A stretch of DNA of 64,000 bases, taken from Herbiconiux gentiana (GTDB taxonomy: Bacteria; Actinomycetota; Actinomycetes; Actinomycetales; Microbacteriaceae). How positions within the stretch are numbered: the first letter of the stretch is position 1; the number at the start of each line of letters is the position of its first letter. Location: assembly GCF_024978135.1 (NCBI RefSeq), contig NZ_JANTEZ010000003.1, positions 558,001-622,000 on the forward strand, in the 5' to 3' direction. A program made the translations under genes and the position numbers. The notes under the pieces were generated by a model that ran no database searches, was not told the DNA's origin, and saw nothing but the letters and a program-made list of their open reading frames with translations. This document shows positions 16,326 through 27,116 of the stretch, piece after piece.

Positions 16326-17051
16326 CTACTTGACGGAACCACCCGCGGCGACGATCTTCTGCTCGGCCGAGCCGGAGACCTTGTCGACCGCGACGGTCAG
16401 TTTCACCGCGATGTCGCCATCGCCGAGAACCTTGACCTTCTCGTTCTTGCGAACCGCGCCCTTCGCGACCAGATCGGAGACGGTCACGTCTCCACCGGCC
16501 GGGTAGAGCTCCGCGAGCTTCTCCAGGTTCACGACCTGGTACTCGACGCGGAACGGGTTCTTGAAGCCGCGCAGCTTCGGGGTGCGCATGTGCAGCGGCA
16601 TCTGGCCACCCTCGAAGCCGACGCGCACGGTGTAGCGGGCCTTGGTGCCCTTGGTGCCACGACCGGCGGTCTTTCCCTTCGAGCCCTCACCACGGCCGAC
16701 GCGGGTGCGCTCCTTCTTGGAGCCCGGTGCGGGACGGAGGTGGTGGACCTTGAGCACGTGCTCGCGCGGAGCAGCGGTCTCGTCGGCCTTCGGGGCGGCC
16801 TTGGCGGCGGGAGCCTTCGCGGCGGCCGGGGCCTTCGCGTCGGCGGCGTCGGCCTTGGCGGCAGCAGCCTTGGGGGCGGCGGCCTTCTTCGGGGCAGCGG
16901 CCTTGGCCGGAGCCTTCTCCGCCTTGGGGGCCTTCTCCGCCTTGTCGGCGGCGGCGGCCTTGGGAGCAGCCTTCTCCTTGGGAGCGGCCTTGGGGGCCGC
17001 AGCCTTCTTCGGAGCCGCCTTCGCGGTCTCCTTGGCTTCTTCTTCAGCCAT
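16326..17051 (-). CDS. rplO: 50S ribosomal protein L15 with long Ala/Lys/Pro N-terminal extension
   Basis: L15 is a late-assembling large-subunit protein. Residues from about 97 are the normal protein ([22 protein letters not shown] onward, about 145 aa). Residues 1 to about 95 consist almost wholly of Ala, Lys, Pro and Glu, resembling histone-H1-like tails. The extension looks real: its ATG overlaps the rpmD stop (TAATG), as at other junctions in this operon. A GTG near 16760 could give a short L15 but has no ribosome site. Confidence 0.95.
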   Translation of the reverse strand: MAEEEAKETAKAAPKKAAAPKAAPKEKAAPKAAAADKAEKAPKAEKAPAKAAAPKKAAAPKAAAAKADAADAKAPAAAKAPAAKAAPKADETAAPREHVLKVHHLRPAPGSKKERTRVGRGEGSKGKTAGRGTKGTKARYTVRVGFEGGQMPLHMRTPKLRGFKNPFRVEYQVVNLEKLAELYPAGGDVTVSDLVAKGAVRKNEKVKVLGDGDIAVKLTVAVDKVSGSAEQKIVAAGGSVK

Positions 17052-17236
17052 TAGTCAATCTCCTCGACCTTCACCAGGTGTGCGACGGTGCGCACGTAGC
17101 CCCGGTTCTGGGCGTTGTCTTCGCGCACGACGACGTCGCCGATGCGCTTCAGTCCGAGGCTGCGCAGCGTGTCCCGCTGGTTCTGCTTCTCGCTGATCTT
17201 GGACTTGATCTGGGTCACCTTCAGGCTCGTGGCCAT
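17051..17236 (-). CDS. rpmD: 50S ribosomal protein L30
   Basis: L30 (61 aa) is a small two-layer alpha/beta protein of the large subunit. [14 protein letters not shown] and the [11 protein letters not shown] segment are typical. Two adjacent ATG codons overlap the rpsE stop; the second (17236) gives the standard N-terminus, the first adds one Met. The stop overlaps the rplO start as TAATG. Confidence 0.95.
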   Translation of the reverse strand: MATSLKVTQIKSKISEKQNQRDTLRSLGLKRIGDVVVREDNAQNRGYVRTVAHLVKVEEID

Positions 17237-17931
17237 CATGCACCTGCCTTCGCAGCTAGAGCGTCCTGCTCGGCGCGCACGAGGCGGGCCGGGGCGACGT
17301 CGTCGAAGGGGAGGCCACGACGAGCAGCCACCGCGCGGGGCTCCTCGAGCTGCTGAAGGGCCTCGACGGTCGCGTGCACGATGTTGATCGTGTTCGACGA
17401 GCCGAGCGACTTCGACAGGATGTCGTGGATGCCGGCGCACTCGAGCACGGCGCGCACCGGACCACCGGCGATGACGCCGGTACCGGCAGCGGCCGGGCGC
17501 AGGAGCACCACACCGGCTGCAGCCTCACCCTGGACGGGGTGGGGGATGGTGTTGCCGACGCGGGGGACGCGGAAGAAGTTCTTCTTCGCCTCCTCGACAC
17601 CCTTGGAGATGGCGGTCGGGACCTCGCGGGCCTTGCCGTAGCCGACGCCCACCAGACCGTTGCCGTCGCCGACGACCACGAGAGCGGTGAAGCTGAAGCG
17701 ACGACCACCCTTGACGACCTTGGAGACGCGGTTGATGGTGACGACGCGCTCGAGGAAGTTGCTCTTGTCGGAGTCGCGGCTGCCGCGGTCACCGCGGTTG
17801 GGGTTGCGCTCGCGGCCGCCCCGACGGGCTTCGCGGGGCTCGGTCGCGTTCTGACCGCTCGACGCGGCCGTCTCGACCGGCGCCTCGGCGATTGCTGCCA
17901 CGTCCGGCTCCTTGTTGGTTTCAGTGCTCAC
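17236..17931 (-). CDS. rpsE: 30S ribosomal protein S5
   Basis: S5 (231 aa) supports decoding accuracy and the mRNA entry helicase. The double-stranded-RNA-binding core (about 57-120) has [21 protein letters not shown] and GVGYGKA; the C-terminal domain has [14 protein letters not shown]. The first 55 residues are a charged, flexible extension. Its ATG overlaps the rplR stop by 4 nt and its stop overlaps rpmD. Confidence 0.97.
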   Translation of the reverse strand: MSTETNKEPDVAAIAEAPVETAASSGQNATEPREARRGGRERNPNRGDRGSRDSDKSNFLERVVTINRVSKVVKGGRRFSFTALVVVGDGNGLVGVGYGKAREVPTAISKGVEEAKKNFFRVPRVGNTIPHPVQGEAAAGVVLLRPAAAGTGVIAGGPVRAVLECAGIHDILSKSLGSSNTINIVHATVEALQQLEEPRAVAARRGLPFDDVAPARLVRAEQDALAAKAGA

Positions 17932-18299
17932 AGGTCCAGACCTCCCTCTCGTGCTCCATCGGCGATCGCGGCGACGCGACCGGCGTAGCGGTTACCTCCA
18001 CGGTCGAACACGACGGCCTCGACACCGGCGAGCTTGGCACGCTCGGCGACCAGCTCACCGACCTTCTTGGCCTTCGCGGTCTTGTCACCGTCGAAGGTGC
18101 GCAGGTCGGACTCGAGCGTCGATGCCGACGCGAGGGTGTGACCCTTGCTGTCGTCGACGACCTGCACGAACACGTGACGTGCCGAACGGGTGACGACGAG
18201 GCGAGGACGCGCTTCGGTGCCCTCGACCTTCTTGCGAAGGCGCAGGTGCCGGCGATCGCGGGCTGCGGACTTCGACTTTCCTCTGATTCCAGTAGCCAT
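17928..18299 (-). CDS. rplR: 50S ribosomal protein L18
   Basis: L18 (123 aa) binds 5S rRNA with L5. Basic N-terminus, [12 protein letters not shown] and the core [20 protein letters not shown]. The second half shows [14 protein letters not shown]-type sequence ([17 protein letters not shown]). ATG start 3 nt after the rplF stop; the stop overlaps the rpsE start (ATGA). Normal length for Actinobacteria. Confidence 0.97.
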   Translation of the reverse strand: MATGIRGKSKSAARDRRHLRLRKKVEGTEARPRLVVTRSARHVFVQVVDDSKGHTLASASTLESDLRTFDGDKTAKAKKVGELVAERAKLAGVEAVVFDRGGNRYAGRVAAIADGAREGGLDL

Positions 18300-18302
18300 G
18301 GT

Positions 18303-18839
18303 CTACTTACCACTCTTTCCGGCCTTGCGGCGAACGACCTCGCCGGCGTACCGCACACCCTTGCCCTTGTAGGGCTCGGGCTTGCGCAGCTTGCGAATGT
18401 TGGCGGCAACCTCACCGACGGCCTGCTTGTCGATGCCGTTGACCGTGAGCTTGTTGTTGCCCTCGACGGTGAACGAGATGCCCGCGGGCGGCTCGACCGA
18501 GATGGGGTGCGAGTATCCGAGGGCGAACTCCACGCCGCTGCCCTTGGCAGCCACGCGGTAACCGGTTCCGACGACCTCGAGGCTCTTGGAGTAGCCGGTG
18601 GTGACGCCGATGATCTGGTTCGCGATCAGGGTGCGGGTGAGGCCGTGCAGCGAGCGCGACTCGCGCTCGTCGTCGGGACGGGTGACGAGAACCTGGTTCT
18701 CCTCGACGGTGGCCGCGATGGGCTCCTTGATGGCGAGAGCGAGCTCACCCTTGGGGCCCTTGACCGCAACCTGCTGGCCGTCGATGGTGACGGTGACGCC
18801 GGCGGGGATGTCGATGGGAAGACGTCCGATACGTGACAT
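18303..18839 (-). CDS. rplF: 50S ribosomal protein L6
   Basis: L6 (178 aa) lies near the factor-binding site of the large subunit. [15 protein letters not shown] and two repeated domains are seen, with the C-terminal signature [16 protein letters not shown]. Normal length. It follows rpsH by 6 nt. Confidence 0.98.
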   Translation of the reverse strand: MSRIGRLPIDIPAGVTVTIDGQQVAVKGPKGELALAIKEPIAATVEENQVLVTRPDDERESRSLHGLTRTLIANQIIGVTTGYSKSLEVVGTGYRVAAKGSGVEFALGYSHPISVEPPAGISFTVEGNNKLTVNGIDKQAVGEVAANIRKLRKPEPYKGKGVRYAGEVVRRKAGKSGK

Positions 18840-18845
18840 TGTCGG

Positions 18846-19244
18846 TTACCACACGTAGGCGAGGACTTCCCCACCCACGCCCTTCTTGCTCGCCTGACGG
18901 TCTGTGAGCAGACCCGAGGAGGTGGACAGGATCGCGACGCCGAGGCCACCGAGGACGGTGGGGATCTCGGTCGACTTCGCGTAGACCCGGAGGCCGGGCT
19001 TCGACACGCGCTTGATGCCCGCGATCGAGCGCTCACGGTTGGGGCCGAACTTGAGGCTCAGGGTGAGGGTCTGCCCGACCTTGGCGTCGGTGACCTCCCA
19101 GCCGGAGATGTAGCCCTCGGTCTTGAGGATGTCGGCGATGTGCGACTTCAGCTTCGAGTGCGGCATCGACACGGTGTCGTGGTGTGCCGAGTTCGCGTTG
19201 CGCAGTCTGGTCAGCATGTCTGCGACCGGATCTGTCATTGTCAT
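18846..19244 (-). CDS. rpsH: 30S ribosomal protein S8
   Basis: S8 (132 aa) is a primary 16S rRNA-binding protein and in E. coli represses its own operon. [20 protein letters not shown] and the C-terminal [15 protein letters not shown]-type segment identify it. The ATG at 19244 matches the actinobacterial N-terminus; the frame extends 10 codons further without family match. It follows rplE by 75 nt, where rpsN normally lies. Confidence 0.97.
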   Translation of the reverse strand: MTMTDPVADMLTRLRNANSAHHDTVSMPHSKLKSHIADILKTEGYISGWEVTDAKVGQTLTLSLKFGPNRERSIAGIKRVSKPGLRVYAKSTEIPTVLGGLGVAILSTSSGLLTDRQASKKGVGGEVLAYVW

Positions 19245-19319
19245 TGTGGTGCCTTTCGCGCCTGGTTTCGACACCCTTTACGAGGGATGCCGACCTGGGT
19301 CGTCGTGGGTGGATGGTGC

Positions 19320-19913
19320 CTAGTTGGAGCTGGAGTCGTTCGACCGGAACGGGAAGCCCAGCGCCTTGAGCAGCGCGCGGCCCTCGTCGTCCGTCTTCGC
19401 GGAGGTCACGACGGTGATGTCGAAACCGCGCACGCGGTCGATCTTGTCCTGGTCGATCTCGTGGAACATCGACTGCTCCTGGAGACCGAACGTGTAGTTG
19501 CCGCGACCGTCGAACTGCTGGTCGGACAGACCGCGGAAGTCGCGGATGCGGGGAAGCGCGAGCGACAGCAGGCGGTCGAGGAACTCCCAGGCGCGGTCAC
19601 CGCGGAGGGTGACGTGGGCGCCGATGGGCTGGCCCTCGCGCAGCTTGAACTGGGCGATCGACTTGCGGGCCTTCGTGACCTGCGGCTTCTGGCCGGTGAT
19701 CGCGGTGAGATCCTTGACCGCACCGTCGATGACCTTGCCGTCACGGGCGGCCTCGCCGACACCGGTGTTGACGACGATCTTCACCAGTCCGGGCACCTGG
19801 TGCACGTTGGTGAAGGCGAAGTCCTTCGTCAGCTGGTCGACGATCTCGTTCTTGTACTTCTGCTTCAGGCGCGGCTGGATTTTGCCAGCGGGCGCGGCAG
19901 TCTCGGTGCTCAT
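19320..19913 (-). CDS. rplE: 50S ribosomal protein L5
   Basis: L5 (197 aa) binds 5S rRNA and contacts S13 across the subunit interface. [24 protein letters not shown] and the [11 protein letters not shown]-type loop ([13 protein letters not shown]) are present. The ATG overlaps the rplX stop (TGATG). The gene is followed by rpsH with no S14 gene between them. Confidence 0.97.
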   Translation of the reverse strand: MSTETAAPAGKIQPRLKQKYKNEIVDQLTKDFAFTNVHQVPGLVKIVVNTGVGEAARDGKVIDGAVKDLTAITGQKPQVTKARKSIAQFKLREGQPIGAHVTLRGDRAWEFLDRLLSLALPRIRDFRGLSDQQFDGRGNYTFGLQEQSMFHEIDQDKIDRVRGFDITVVTSAKTDDEGRALLKALGFPFRSNDSSSN

Positions 19914-20272
19914 CAGAGGTCTTTTCCTGACTTCTTCGCGTAACGAACGCGGACCGTCTTGGTGACGCCGTCCTTCGTGACTTCTTCGTTGCGGTGGCCG
20001 ACGCGGGTCGGCTTCTTGGTCTCGGGGTCGACCAGGGCGACGTTCGACAGGTGGATCGGCGCCTCCATGGTCTCGATGCCGCCGGTCTTGGTGCCGCGCT
20101 GGGTCTGACCGACACGCACGTGCTTGGTGACCATGTTCACGCCCTCGACGACGACGCGGTTGCGCTCGACGAGCACCTCGATGACACGTCCCTGCTTGCC
20201 GCGGTCTCCGCCGCGGGCCTGGGTCGCGCCCGAGATGACCTGGACCAGGTCACCCTTCTTGATGTTTGCCAT
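19913..20272 (-). CDS. rplX: 50S ribosomal protein L24
   Basis: L24 (119 aa) is an assembly initiator near the tunnel exit. The KOW motif [24 protein letters not shown] is at residues 7-30. The 20 residues at the C-terminus are basic and somewhat longer than in E. coli. ATG follows the rplN stop by 2 nt; its stop overlaps the rplE start. Confidence 0.97.
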   Translation of the reverse strand: MANIKKGDLVQVISGATQARGGDRGKQGRVIEVLVERNRVVVEGVNMVTKHVRVGQTQRGTKTGGIETMEAPIHLSNVALVDPETKKPTRVGHRNEEVTKDGVTKTVRVRYAKKSGKDL

Positions 20273-20274
20273 GA

Positions 20275-20643
20275 CTAGATAACCTCCGGTGCCAGCGAGA
20301 TGATCTTCATGAACTTCTTGTCACGGAGCTCACGGCCGACCGGTCCGAAGATGCGGGTACCGCGAGGGTCGCCGTCGTTCTTCAGGATCACCGCGGCGTT
20401 CTCGTCGAACTTGATGTACGAGCCGTCGGGACGACGGGTCGACTTGACGGTGCGGACGATGACGGCCTTGACCACATCGCCCTTCTTGACGTTGCCACCG
20501 GGGATGGCGTCCTTCACGGTCGCGACGATGACATCGCCGAGTCCCGCGTAACGACGGCCCGATCCTCCGAGAACACGAATCGTCAGGAGCTCCTTGGCGC
20601 CGGTGTTGTCGGCGACCTTCACTCGTGATTCTTGCTGAAGCAT
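20275..20643 (-). CDS. rplN: 50S ribosomal protein L14
   Basis: L14 (122 aa) lies at the subunit interface. [18 protein letters not shown] and the [15 protein letters not shown] segment are diagnostic; the length is standard. It follows rpsQ by 34 nt with AGGA upstream of its ATG. Confidence 0.98.
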   Translation of the reverse strand: MLQQESRVKVADNTGAKELLTIRVLGGSGRRYAGLGDVIVATVKDAIPGGNVKKGDVVKAVIVRTVKSTRRPDGSYIKFDENAAVILKNDGDPRGTRIFGPVGRELRDKKFMKIISLAPEVI

Positions 20644-20677
20644 TCTTCTACTCTTCCTGAACTAAGTAAGCCGAGGC

Positions 20678-21001
20678 CTACTTGGCCTTCTCGAGGATCT
20701 CGACCAGGCGCCACCGCTTGGTCGCGGACAGCGGACGGGTCTCGCTGATGAGCACGAGGTCGCCGATGCCGGCGCCGTTCGCCTCGTCGTGCGCCTTCAC
20801 CTTGGAGGTGCGGCGGATGACCTTGCCGTACAGCGGGTGCTTCACGCGGTCCTCGACCTCGACGACGATGGTCTTCTCCATCTTGTCGCTCACGACGTAG
20901 CCACGGCGGGTCTTGCGGTAGCCGCGGGCGGACTTGTCCTTGACATCGTGCGAGGACGACTCGTGTCCGGCTGCGACGACCTTCTCTTCGGTCTTGGCCA
21001 T
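20678..21001 (-). CDS. rpsQ: 30S ribosomal protein S17
   Basis: S17 (107 aa) is a primary 16S-binding OB-fold protein. The core runs from about residue 27 ([19 protein letters not shown]) to the end. The first 25 residues are a hydrophilic extension typical of high-GC Gram-positives. The ATG overlaps the rpmC stop as TAATG. Confidence 0.97.
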   Translation of the reverse strand: MAKTEEKVVAAGHESSSHDVKDKSARGYRKTRRGYVVSDKMEKTIVVEVEDRVKHPLYGKVIRRTSKVKAHDEANGAGIGDLVLISETRPLSATKRWRLVEILEKAK

Positions 21002-21318
21002 TACTTCGCCTCCTCAGCGTCTGCAGCGGGGGCCTCGGCCTCTGCTGCCTTCTTGGACTTCTTGGTCGCCTTGGCCGGGGCCTCGACGGGGGCGGGGGTG
21101 GCACGGATGCCGAGCTCCCGCTCGCGGATGATCGTGTAGATGCGCGAGATGTCGCGCTTCACGGCACGCAGTCGGCCGTGGCTTTCGAGCTGCCCGGTCG
21201 CTGACTGGAAGCGCAGGTTGAACAGCTCTTCCTTGGCCTTGCGAAGCTCCTCGAGAAGTCGAGAATCTTCGAACGTGTCGAGCTCCGCCGGGGCGAGCTC
21301 CTTGGAACCGATCGCCAT
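21001..21318 (-). CDS. rpmC: 50S ribosomal protein L29 with C-terminal extension
   Basis: L29 lies at the peptide-tunnel exit, where SRP and trigger factor dock. The two-helix core (about residues 5-75, with [15 protein letters not shown] and [14 protein letters not shown]) is normal. It is followed by about 30 residues of Ala, Lys, Glu and Pro, making 105 aa against 65-75 in most bacteria. The ATG at 21318 overlaps the rplP stop. The stop overlaps rpsQ. Confidence 0.96.
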   Translation of the reverse strand: MAIGSKELAPAELDTFEDSRLLEELRKAKEELFNLRFQSATGQLESHGRLRAVKRDISRIYTIIRERELGIRATPAPVEAPAKATKKSKKAAEAEAPAADAEEAK

Positions 21319-21737
21319 TACGCGTCGCCCTCCTCGCGCTTGATGATGCGTGCCTTGAGCGGCAGCTTGTGGATTGCCCGGGTGAGCGCTTCGCGAGCGA
21401 CGGTCTCGTCGACACCGCTCAGCTCGAAGAGCACACGGCCCGGCTTGACGTTCGCGACCCACCACTCGGGCGAACCCTTACCGGAACCCATGCGGGTCTC
21501 GGCGGGCTTCTTCGTGAGCGGACGGTCGGGGTAGATGTTGATCCACACCTTTCCACCGCGCTTGATGTGACGCGTCATGGCGATACGAGCGGACTCGATC
21601 TGACGGTTGGTCACGTACGCGGGGGTGATGGCCTGGATGCCGAACTCACCGAAGCTGACCTTCGTGCCACCGGTGGCGTGGCCACTGCGACCCGGGTGGT
21701 GCTGCTTGCGGTGCTTGACTCGACGGGGGATAAGCAT
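21318..21737 (-). CDS. rplP: 50S ribosomal protein L16
   Basis: L16 (139 aa) helps position A-site tRNA and is essential for 50S maturation. [35 protein letters not shown] and the [13 protein letters not shown] loop are all present. Normal length. It starts 2 nt after rpsC ends. Confidence 0.98.
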   Translation of the reverse strand: MLIPRRVKHRKQHHPGRSGHATGGTKVSFGEFGIQAITPAYVTNRQIESARIAMTRHIKRGGKVWINIYPDRPLTKKPAETRMGSGKGSPEWWVANVKPGRVLFELSGVDETVAREALTRAIHKLPLKARIIKREEGDA

Positions 21738-21739
21738 GG

Positions 21740-22504
21740 TTACGCCTCAACTCCTGCTGCGACCGGTGCGTCCGCCTTCGGGGCGGAGTTACGGCGCGGA
21801 CGGTCACGGTCGCCGCGCTCGGGGCGCGAGGACTTCTGGTTGGCCTGCTCGCGGGCGAGCTCCTTGTTGGTGATGTCGCCCTTGTAGATCCAGACCTTCA
21901 CGCCGATGCGGCCGAACGTCGTCTTGGCCTCGTAGAAGCCGTAGTCGATGTTGGCGCGCAGGGTGTGCAGCGGAACGCGACCCTCACGGTAGAACTCCGA
22001 GCGGCTCATCTCGGCGCCGCCGAGACGGCCCGACACCTGGATGCGGACACCCTTGGCGCCGGCGCGCTGAGCGCCCTGGAGGCCCTTGCGCATCGCGCGG
22101 CGGAACGCCACACGGGCGGTCAGCTGCTCGGCGATGCCCTGGGCGACGAGCTGAGCCTCGGCCTCGGGGTTCTTGACCTCGAGGATGTTCAGCTGGATCT
22201 GCTTGCCCGTGAGCTTCTCGAGGTCGGAGCGAATGCGCTCAGCCTCGGCGCCACGACGACCGATCACGATGCCCGGACGGGCGGTGTGGATGTCGACGCG
22301 GACGCGGTCACGGGTGCGCTCGATCTCGATCTTCGCCACGCCGGCGCGGTCGAGGGAGGTCTTCAGCAGGTTGCGGATCTTCACGTCCTCGGCGACGTAG
22401 TCGCTGTAGCGCTGACCCTTCTTCGTGCTGTCGGAGAACCAGCGCGACACGTGGTCGGTGGTGATTCCGAGACGGAAGCCGTACGGATTGACTTTCTGGC
22501 CCAT
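21740..22504 (-). CDS. rpsC: 30S ribosomal protein S3
   Basis: S3 (254 aa) forms part of the mRNA entry helicase. [14 protein letters not shown], the KH-domain [17 protein letters not shown] and the C-terminal [13 protein letters not shown] identify it. After residue 215 the protein continues as a charged tail rich in Arg, Asp and Ala. The ATG overlaps the rplV stop (TAATG). Confidence 0.98.
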   Translation of the reverse strand: MGQKVNPYGFRLGITTDHVSRWFSDSTKKGQRYSDYVAEDVKIRNLLKTSLDRAGVAKIEIERTRDRVRVDIHTARPGIVIGRRGAEAERIRSDLEKLTGKQIQLNILEVKNPEAEAQLVAQGIAEQLTARVAFRRAMRKGLQGAQRAGAKGVRIQVSGRLGGAEMSRSEFYREGRVPLHTLRANIDYGFYEAKTTFGRIGVKVWIYKGDITNKELAREQANQKSSRPERGDRDRPRRNSAPKADAPVAAGVEA

Positions 22505-22899
22505 TACTTGCTCGCCTTCTTGCTCGCGCCCTCGATCGTCGCAGCCTCGTCAGGGGTTGCGAGCACGATCGTGATGTGGCTGGTGCGCTTGTTGATGCGG
22601 AACGCGCGTCCCTGAGCACGGGGCTGGAAGCGCTTGAGCGTGGTTCCCTCGTCGACGAACGCCTTCGCGATGAAGAGGTCCTGCTCGTCGAGGTAGCTGT
22701 TCGAGGCGTCTGCCTTGACCCGGGCGTTCGCGATCGCCGAAGCGACCAGCTTGTACACCGGCTCCGAAGCGCCCTGCGGGGCGAACTTCAGGATGGCCAG
22801 CGCCTCCACGGCCTGACGGCCGCGGATCAGGTTGACGACACGACGGGCCTTCTGGGGGGTGACGCGGATGTGACGCACGCGTGCGATCGACTCCACCAT
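22504..22899 (-). CDS. rplV: 50S ribosomal protein L22
   Basis: L22 (131 aa) lines the peptide exit tunnel through its beta hairpin. [32 protein letters not shown] and the [16 protein letters not shown] loop are present; this loop is the tunnel-facing macrolide-contact region and looks ordinary. It follows rpsS by 27 nt. Confidence 0.97.
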   Translation of the reverse strand: MVESIARVRHIRVTPQKARRVVNLIRGRQAVEALAILKFAPQGASEPVYKLVASAIANARVKADASNSYLDEQDLFIAKAFVDEGTTLKRFQPRAQGRAFRINKRTSHITIVLATPDEAATIEGASKKASK

Positions 22900-22926
22900 T
22901 TCTCTTCCTCCTTCACGTCGCCGCGC

Positions 22927-23208
22927 TTAGCGGCGACGGCCCTTCTTGTCGTCCTTCACGTGTCCACGGAAGGTGCGGGTCGGGGCGAACTCGCCCAGCT
23001 TGTGACCCACCATGGTCTCGGTGATGAACACCGGGATGTGCTTGCGACCGTCGTGCACGGCGATCGTGTGACCCAGGAAGTCCGGGATGATCATCGATCG
23101 GCGCGACCAGGTCTTGATGACGTTCTTGCTGCCGGCTTCGTTCTGGGTGACGACCTTGCGGTACAGGTGGTCGTCAACGAAGGGGCCCTTCTTGAGACTG
23201 CGTGGCAT
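22927..23208 (-). CDS. rpsS: 30S ribosomal protein S19
   Basis: S19 (93 aa) pairs with S13 in the 30S head. [34 protein letters not shown] and the basic C-terminus identify it. Standard length; ATG 12 nt after rplB. Confidence 0.98.
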   Translation of the reverse strand: MPRSLKKGPFVDDHLYRKVVTQNEAGSKNVIKTWSRRSMIIPDFLGHTIAVHDGRKHIPVFITETMVGHKLGEFAPTRTFRGHVKDDKKGRRR

Positions 23209-23220
23209 CTTCTACAACTC

Positions 23221-24060
<840 letters not shown>

Positions 24061-24085
24061 GTGTCTTTTCCTCTAGCTTCCGGGC

Positions 24086-24391
24086 CTAGCCGACGGCCGT
24101 GAAGATGTCGATGGAGCCGGACTTGAGCGTCACGATCGCGCGCTTGGTGTCCTTGCGCTTGCCCTGGCCGAACTTGGTGCGGCGCGTCTTGCCCTGACGG
24201 TTGAGGGTGTTGATCGACGCGACCTCGACCTGGAAGATCTTCTCGATGGCGAGCTTGATCTCGGTCTTGTTCGAGCGGGGGTCGACGACGAAGGTGTACT
24301 TGCCCTCGTCGATCAGGCCGTAGCTCTTCTCGGAGACGACCGGCGCCAGGATGATGTCGCGCGGGTCCTTGTTGAACGCGGCGTTGCTCAT
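24086..24391 (-). CDS. rplW: 50S ribosomal protein L23
   Basis: L23 (101 aa) is the docking site for trigger factor and SRP at the tunnel exit. [21 protein letters not shown] and [20 protein letters not shown] are diagnostic. The ATG overlaps the rplD stop by 4 nt. Confidence 0.98.
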   Translation of the reverse strand: MSNAAFNKDPRDIILAPVVSEKSYGLIDEGKYTFVVDPRSNKTEIKLAIEKIFQVEVASINTLNRQGKTRRTKFGQGKRKDTKRAIVTLKSGSIDIFTAVG

Positions 24392-25047
24392 GCGGAAACC
24401 TCTTCCTGCTTGGCCTTCGACGCGACGAAGCCGTCGAACGAGCCCTTGGTGAAGACGATGTCGTCGGAGACGAGGACGTCGTAGGCGTTCAGCTGGTCGG
24501 CCGGCAGCACGTGAACGGTCGGGATGTTGCGCACGCTGCGCAGGCTCAGCACGTCGTCGCGCTCGAGCACGATGAGGACGTGCTTCGACGAGGCGATCGT
24601 GGCGAGGAACTCGTTCACGGCCTTGGTCGAAGGGGTCTCACCCTGCGAGAGGGACTCGACGATGTGCAGGCGACCGCCGCGGGCGCGGTCGGAGAGGGCG
24701 CCGAGCAGGGCTGCGGCGATCATCTTCTTGGGGGTGCGCTGGGCGTAGTTGCGGGGCACCGGTCCGTGGACGATGCCACCACCGGTCATCTGAGGGGCGC
24801 GGATCGAGCCCTGACGAGCGCGACCGGTTCCCTTCTGCTTGAACGGCTTGCGACCGGCACCGGAGACCTCGCCACGACCCTTGGTCTTGTGGGTGCCCTG
24901 GCGGGCGGCGGCGAGCTGGGCGACGACGACCTGGTGGATCAGCGGGATGTTGGTCTGCACGTCGAAGATCTCGGCGGGCAGCTCGACGGTGCCGGACTTC
25001 TTGCCGGTGACGTCGAGGACATCGAGCGTGTTAGTTGCGGTAGGCAT
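24388..25047 (-). CDS. rplD: 50S ribosomal protein L4
   Basis: L4 (219 aa) reaches into the exit tunnel; in E. coli it also represses the S10 operon through its leader RNA. Central [20 protein letters not shown] and the following [12 protein letters not shown] loop identify it. It starts 3 nt after rplC. The long structured rpsJ leader makes a similar feedback conceivable here. Confidence 0.97.
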   Translation of the reverse strand: MPTATNTLDVLDVTGKKSGTVELPAEIFDVQTNIPLIHQVVVAQLAAARQGTHKTKGRGEVSGAGRKPFKQKGTGRARQGSIRAPQMTGGGIVHGPVPRNYAQRTPKKMIAAALLGALSDRARGGRLHIVESLSQGETPSTKAVNEFLATIASSKHVLIVLERDDVLSLRSVRNIPTVHVLPADQLNAYDVLVSDDIVFTKGSFDGFVASKAKQEEVSA

Positions 25048-25050
25048 GGA

Positions 25051-25707
25051 CTACGCCCCCTTCACTGCGTTGCGAACGAAAACGAGACGGCCCTTGGCAC
25101 CGGGAACCGCGCCCTTGACGAGCAGCAGGTTCTTCTCGGCGTCGACCGAGTGCACGACCAGGTTGAGCACGGTGACGCGCTCGCCACCCATGCGGCCGGC
25201 CATGCGCATGCCCTTGAAGACTCGGCTGGGCGTCGAGGACGCACCGATCGAGCCGGGCTTGCGGTGGTTGCGGTGCGAACCGTGCGAGGCGGAGACGCCC
25301 TTGAAGTTGTGGCGCTTCATGACGCCGGCGAAGCCCTTGCCCTTCGAGGTGCCCATGACGTCGACCTTCTGGCCGGCCTGGAACGTGCCCTCGGCGGTGA
25401 GCTCCTGGCCGACGGTGTACTCCGCGGCGTCCGCGGTGCGGACCTCGGTGAGGTGGCGGCGCGGCGTGACGCCGGCTGCCTCGAAGTGACCGGCGGAGGG
25501 CTTGTTGACCTTGCGCGGGTCGATCTGGCCACCGGCGATCTGGACGGCCGAGTAGCCGTCCTTCTCGGGGGTGCGGATCTGGGTGACGACGTTCGGGGTG
25601 ATCTCGACGACGGTCACGGGGATGAGACGGTTGTTCTCGTCCCACACCTGGGTCATGCCGAGCTTCTTGCCGAGCAGGCCCTTGGAGGTCTTAGCGGTGG
25701 TTGCCAT
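25051..25707 (-). CDS. rplC: 50S ribosomal protein L3
   Basis: L3 (218 aa) helps build the peptidyl-transferase centre. [21 protein letters not shown] at the start and the loop [14 protein letters not shown] plus [23 protein letters not shown] are characteristic. Length typical. It follows rpsJ by 24 nt. Confidence 0.98.
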   Translation of the reverse strand: MATTAKTSKGLLGKKLGMTQVWDENNRLIPVTVVEITPNVVTQIRTPEKDGYSAVQIAGGQIDPRKVNKPSAGHFEAAGVTPRRHLTEVRTADAAEYTVGQELTAEGTFQAGQKVDVMGTSKGKGFAGVMKRHNFKGVSASHGSHRNHRKPGSIGASSTPSRVFKGMRMAGRMGGERVTVLNLVVHSVDAEKNLLLVKGAVPGAKGRLVFVRNAVKGA

Positions 25708-25731
25708 GATGATCTAGTGGTTCCTTCCCGC

Positions 25732-26040
25732 TCAGAGCTTGATCTCGATGTTGACGTCGGCGGGGAGGTCGAGACGCATGAGCGAGTCGACGGCCTTCGG
25801 CGTCGGGTCGATGATGTCGATGAGGCGCTTGTGGGTGCGCATCTCGAAGTGCTCGCGGCTGTCCTTGTACTTGTGGGGCGAACGGATGACCGCCACCACG
25901 TTCTTCTCGGTGGGCAGCGGCACGGGGCCGACGACGGTGGCTCCTGCGCGGGTGACCGTGTCGACGATCTTGCGCGCCGAGGTGTCGATGACCTCGTGGT
26001 CATACGACTTAAGTCGAATGCGGATCTTCTGTCCCGCCAT
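25732..26040 (-). CDS. rpsJ: 30S ribosomal protein S10
   Basis: S10 (102 aa) is in the 30S head and, as NusE, links transcription to translation. [19 protein letters not shown] and the [20 protein letters not shown] stretch are diagnostic. It is the first gene of the superoperon and has a leader of about 240 nt behind its promoter. Confidence 0.98.
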   Translation of the reverse strand: MAGQKIRIRLKSYDHEVIDTSARKIVDTVTRAGATVVGPVPLPTEKNVVAVIRSPHKYKDSREHFEMRTHKRLIDIIDPTPKAVDSLMRLDLPADVNIEIKL

Positions 26041-26161
26041 GTGTGACTCTCTCTCTGTCTCGCGTCATACAGCCTCGACTGCATTGGACGCCCTCTGTTT
26101 TGCTATCAAGCACCGCGCCCCCGCACTGAAATCAGCCCCGTACTGAGATCAGCACAGCCTT

Positions 26162-26245
26162 CACCTAGGTGGAGGGGGTTTGCGATTAAGCTCTGTTCTG
26201 CTGCCTGCGGCCCAGCTCTGGAAGCTGTGCACTGCCAAAGCAGTG
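26162..26245 (-). promoter_or_regulatory. Structured leader of the rpsJ (S10) operon
   Basis: Three inverted repeats lie in the untranslated leader: CACCTAGGTG (26162-26171), CAGCT/AGCTG (26213-26227) and CACTGC/GCAGTG with a 4-nt loop (26230-26245). Nearer the gene, ACTGAAATCAGC (26125-26136) and ACTGAGATCAGC (26142-26153) form a direct repeat 17 nt apart. No coding potential is seen between 26041 and 26336. Confidence 0.45.
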
Positions 26246-26287
26246 ATTCGGGCACACGCACAGTGGCCCAAAATGTTGAACTAGAAG

Positions 26288-26316
26288 AGTTTGCCACATT
26301 CCGGGGCTACATGCAA
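26288..26316 (-). promoter_or_regulatory. Candidate rpsJ operon promoter
   Basis: TTGCAT (26311-26316), 17 nt, then CAAACT (26288-26293) on the minus strand. The -10 is weak at its first base. Predicted start near 26281. It is the best-spaced pair in the gap upstream of rpsJ. Confidence 0.45.
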
Positions 26317-26336
26317 CCCGGGCGTGTCGCACGAGA

Positions 26337-27104
26337 TCACGCCGAACCCGCCCCCAGCTGCAGCACCGCGGCGGCGGCGCGTCCGAGCTCCAGCCCGTAC
26401 GACGGGCCGTGGCCCACGGCGTGCACCGCGAGCGGGAACAGCTGGTGCAGCGGCACCCGTTCCCGCCACCCGTCGGCCAGCGGTGCCACGTCCTCGTAGC
26501 CCCAGAGGATGTCATCGAGGAACGGGGCGCCGAACAGCCGCAGCATCGCGAGATCGGTCTCCCGGTGCCCGCCGTGCGCCGCCGGGTCGATCAGCACGAC
26601 GCCGGTCGGCGTCCACATCACGTTCCCCGACCAGAGGTCGCCGTGCAGCCGGGCGGGCGGTTCGCCGTCCTCGAAGATCCCGCTCGCGATCAGCTCGCTC
26701 GCCCGCTTGACCAGCCGGAATCCGTCGGCCGACAGGTTGCCGCGCGCCACGGCCTGCTCGGCGTAGGGCATCACCCGCTGGCTCGGGTAGAACTCGCTCC
26801 AGGTGGCCCACTCCCCCGTGCTCAGGGCGCGCCGGCCGATGAAGCAGGGGCCCGTCCAGCCGGCGGGCGCGGCGCCGAACGCCGACGCTCCGGCGTGATG
26901 GGTGCGGGCGAGCTGCTCCCCGAACCTGCTGGCCGCCTCGCGGCTCGGTCGGGCAGGCCGCAGCTCCTCGAGCTCGATGACCTCCGGATGCACGGACTCG
27001 ACCCGCACGCAGGCGGCACCCCGGGCATCCGCCAACCAGGCGAGCCCGGCCGCCTCGGCCTCATAGAAGCCCTCGGGCGCCCGGGGATCGGTCTTGGTGA
27101 ACAC
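26337..27104 (-). CDS. Fructosamine kinase family protein
   Basis: Members phosphorylate ketosamines on glycated proteins or amino acids, which then deglycate. The 255-aa protein has the kinase-like catalytic loop LHGDLWSGNVMW and the metal-binding IDPAAHGGHRETDLAM (the aspartate that replaces DFG), both typical of the family. The N-terminal nucleotide-binding lobe is present. It has a GTG start; a TAGCGT box ends 6 nt before it and no proper Shine-Dalgarno is present. The exact substrate is unknown. Confidence 0.85.
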   Translation of the reverse strand: MFTKTDPRAPEGFYEAEAAGLAWLADARGAACVRVESVHPEVIELEELRPARPSREAASRFGEQLARTHHAGASAFGAAPAGWTGPCFIGRRALSTGEWATWSEFYPSQRVMPYAEQAVARGNLSADGFRLVKRASELIASGIFEDGEPPARLHGDLWSGNVMWTPTGVVLIDPAAHGGHRETDLAMLRLFGAPFLDDILWGYEDVAPLADGWRERVPLHQLFPLAVHAVGHGPSYGLELGRAAAAVLQLGAGSA

Positions 27105-27110
27105 CCTTCA

Positions 27111-27116
27111 ACGCTA
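27111..27116 (-). promoter_or_regulatory. Candidate -10 box, leaderless fructosamine kinase transcript
   Basis: TAGCGT (TAnnnT) ends 6 nt before the GTG start at 27104, so transcription would begin at the start codon. No -35 box resembling TTGACA is seen. Confidence 0.45.

Noticed and set aside
16755-16765. Short L15 start at an internal GTG
   Set aside because: No ribosome site precedes it, and the ATG at 17051 overlaps the rpmD stop like other coupled starts in this operon.
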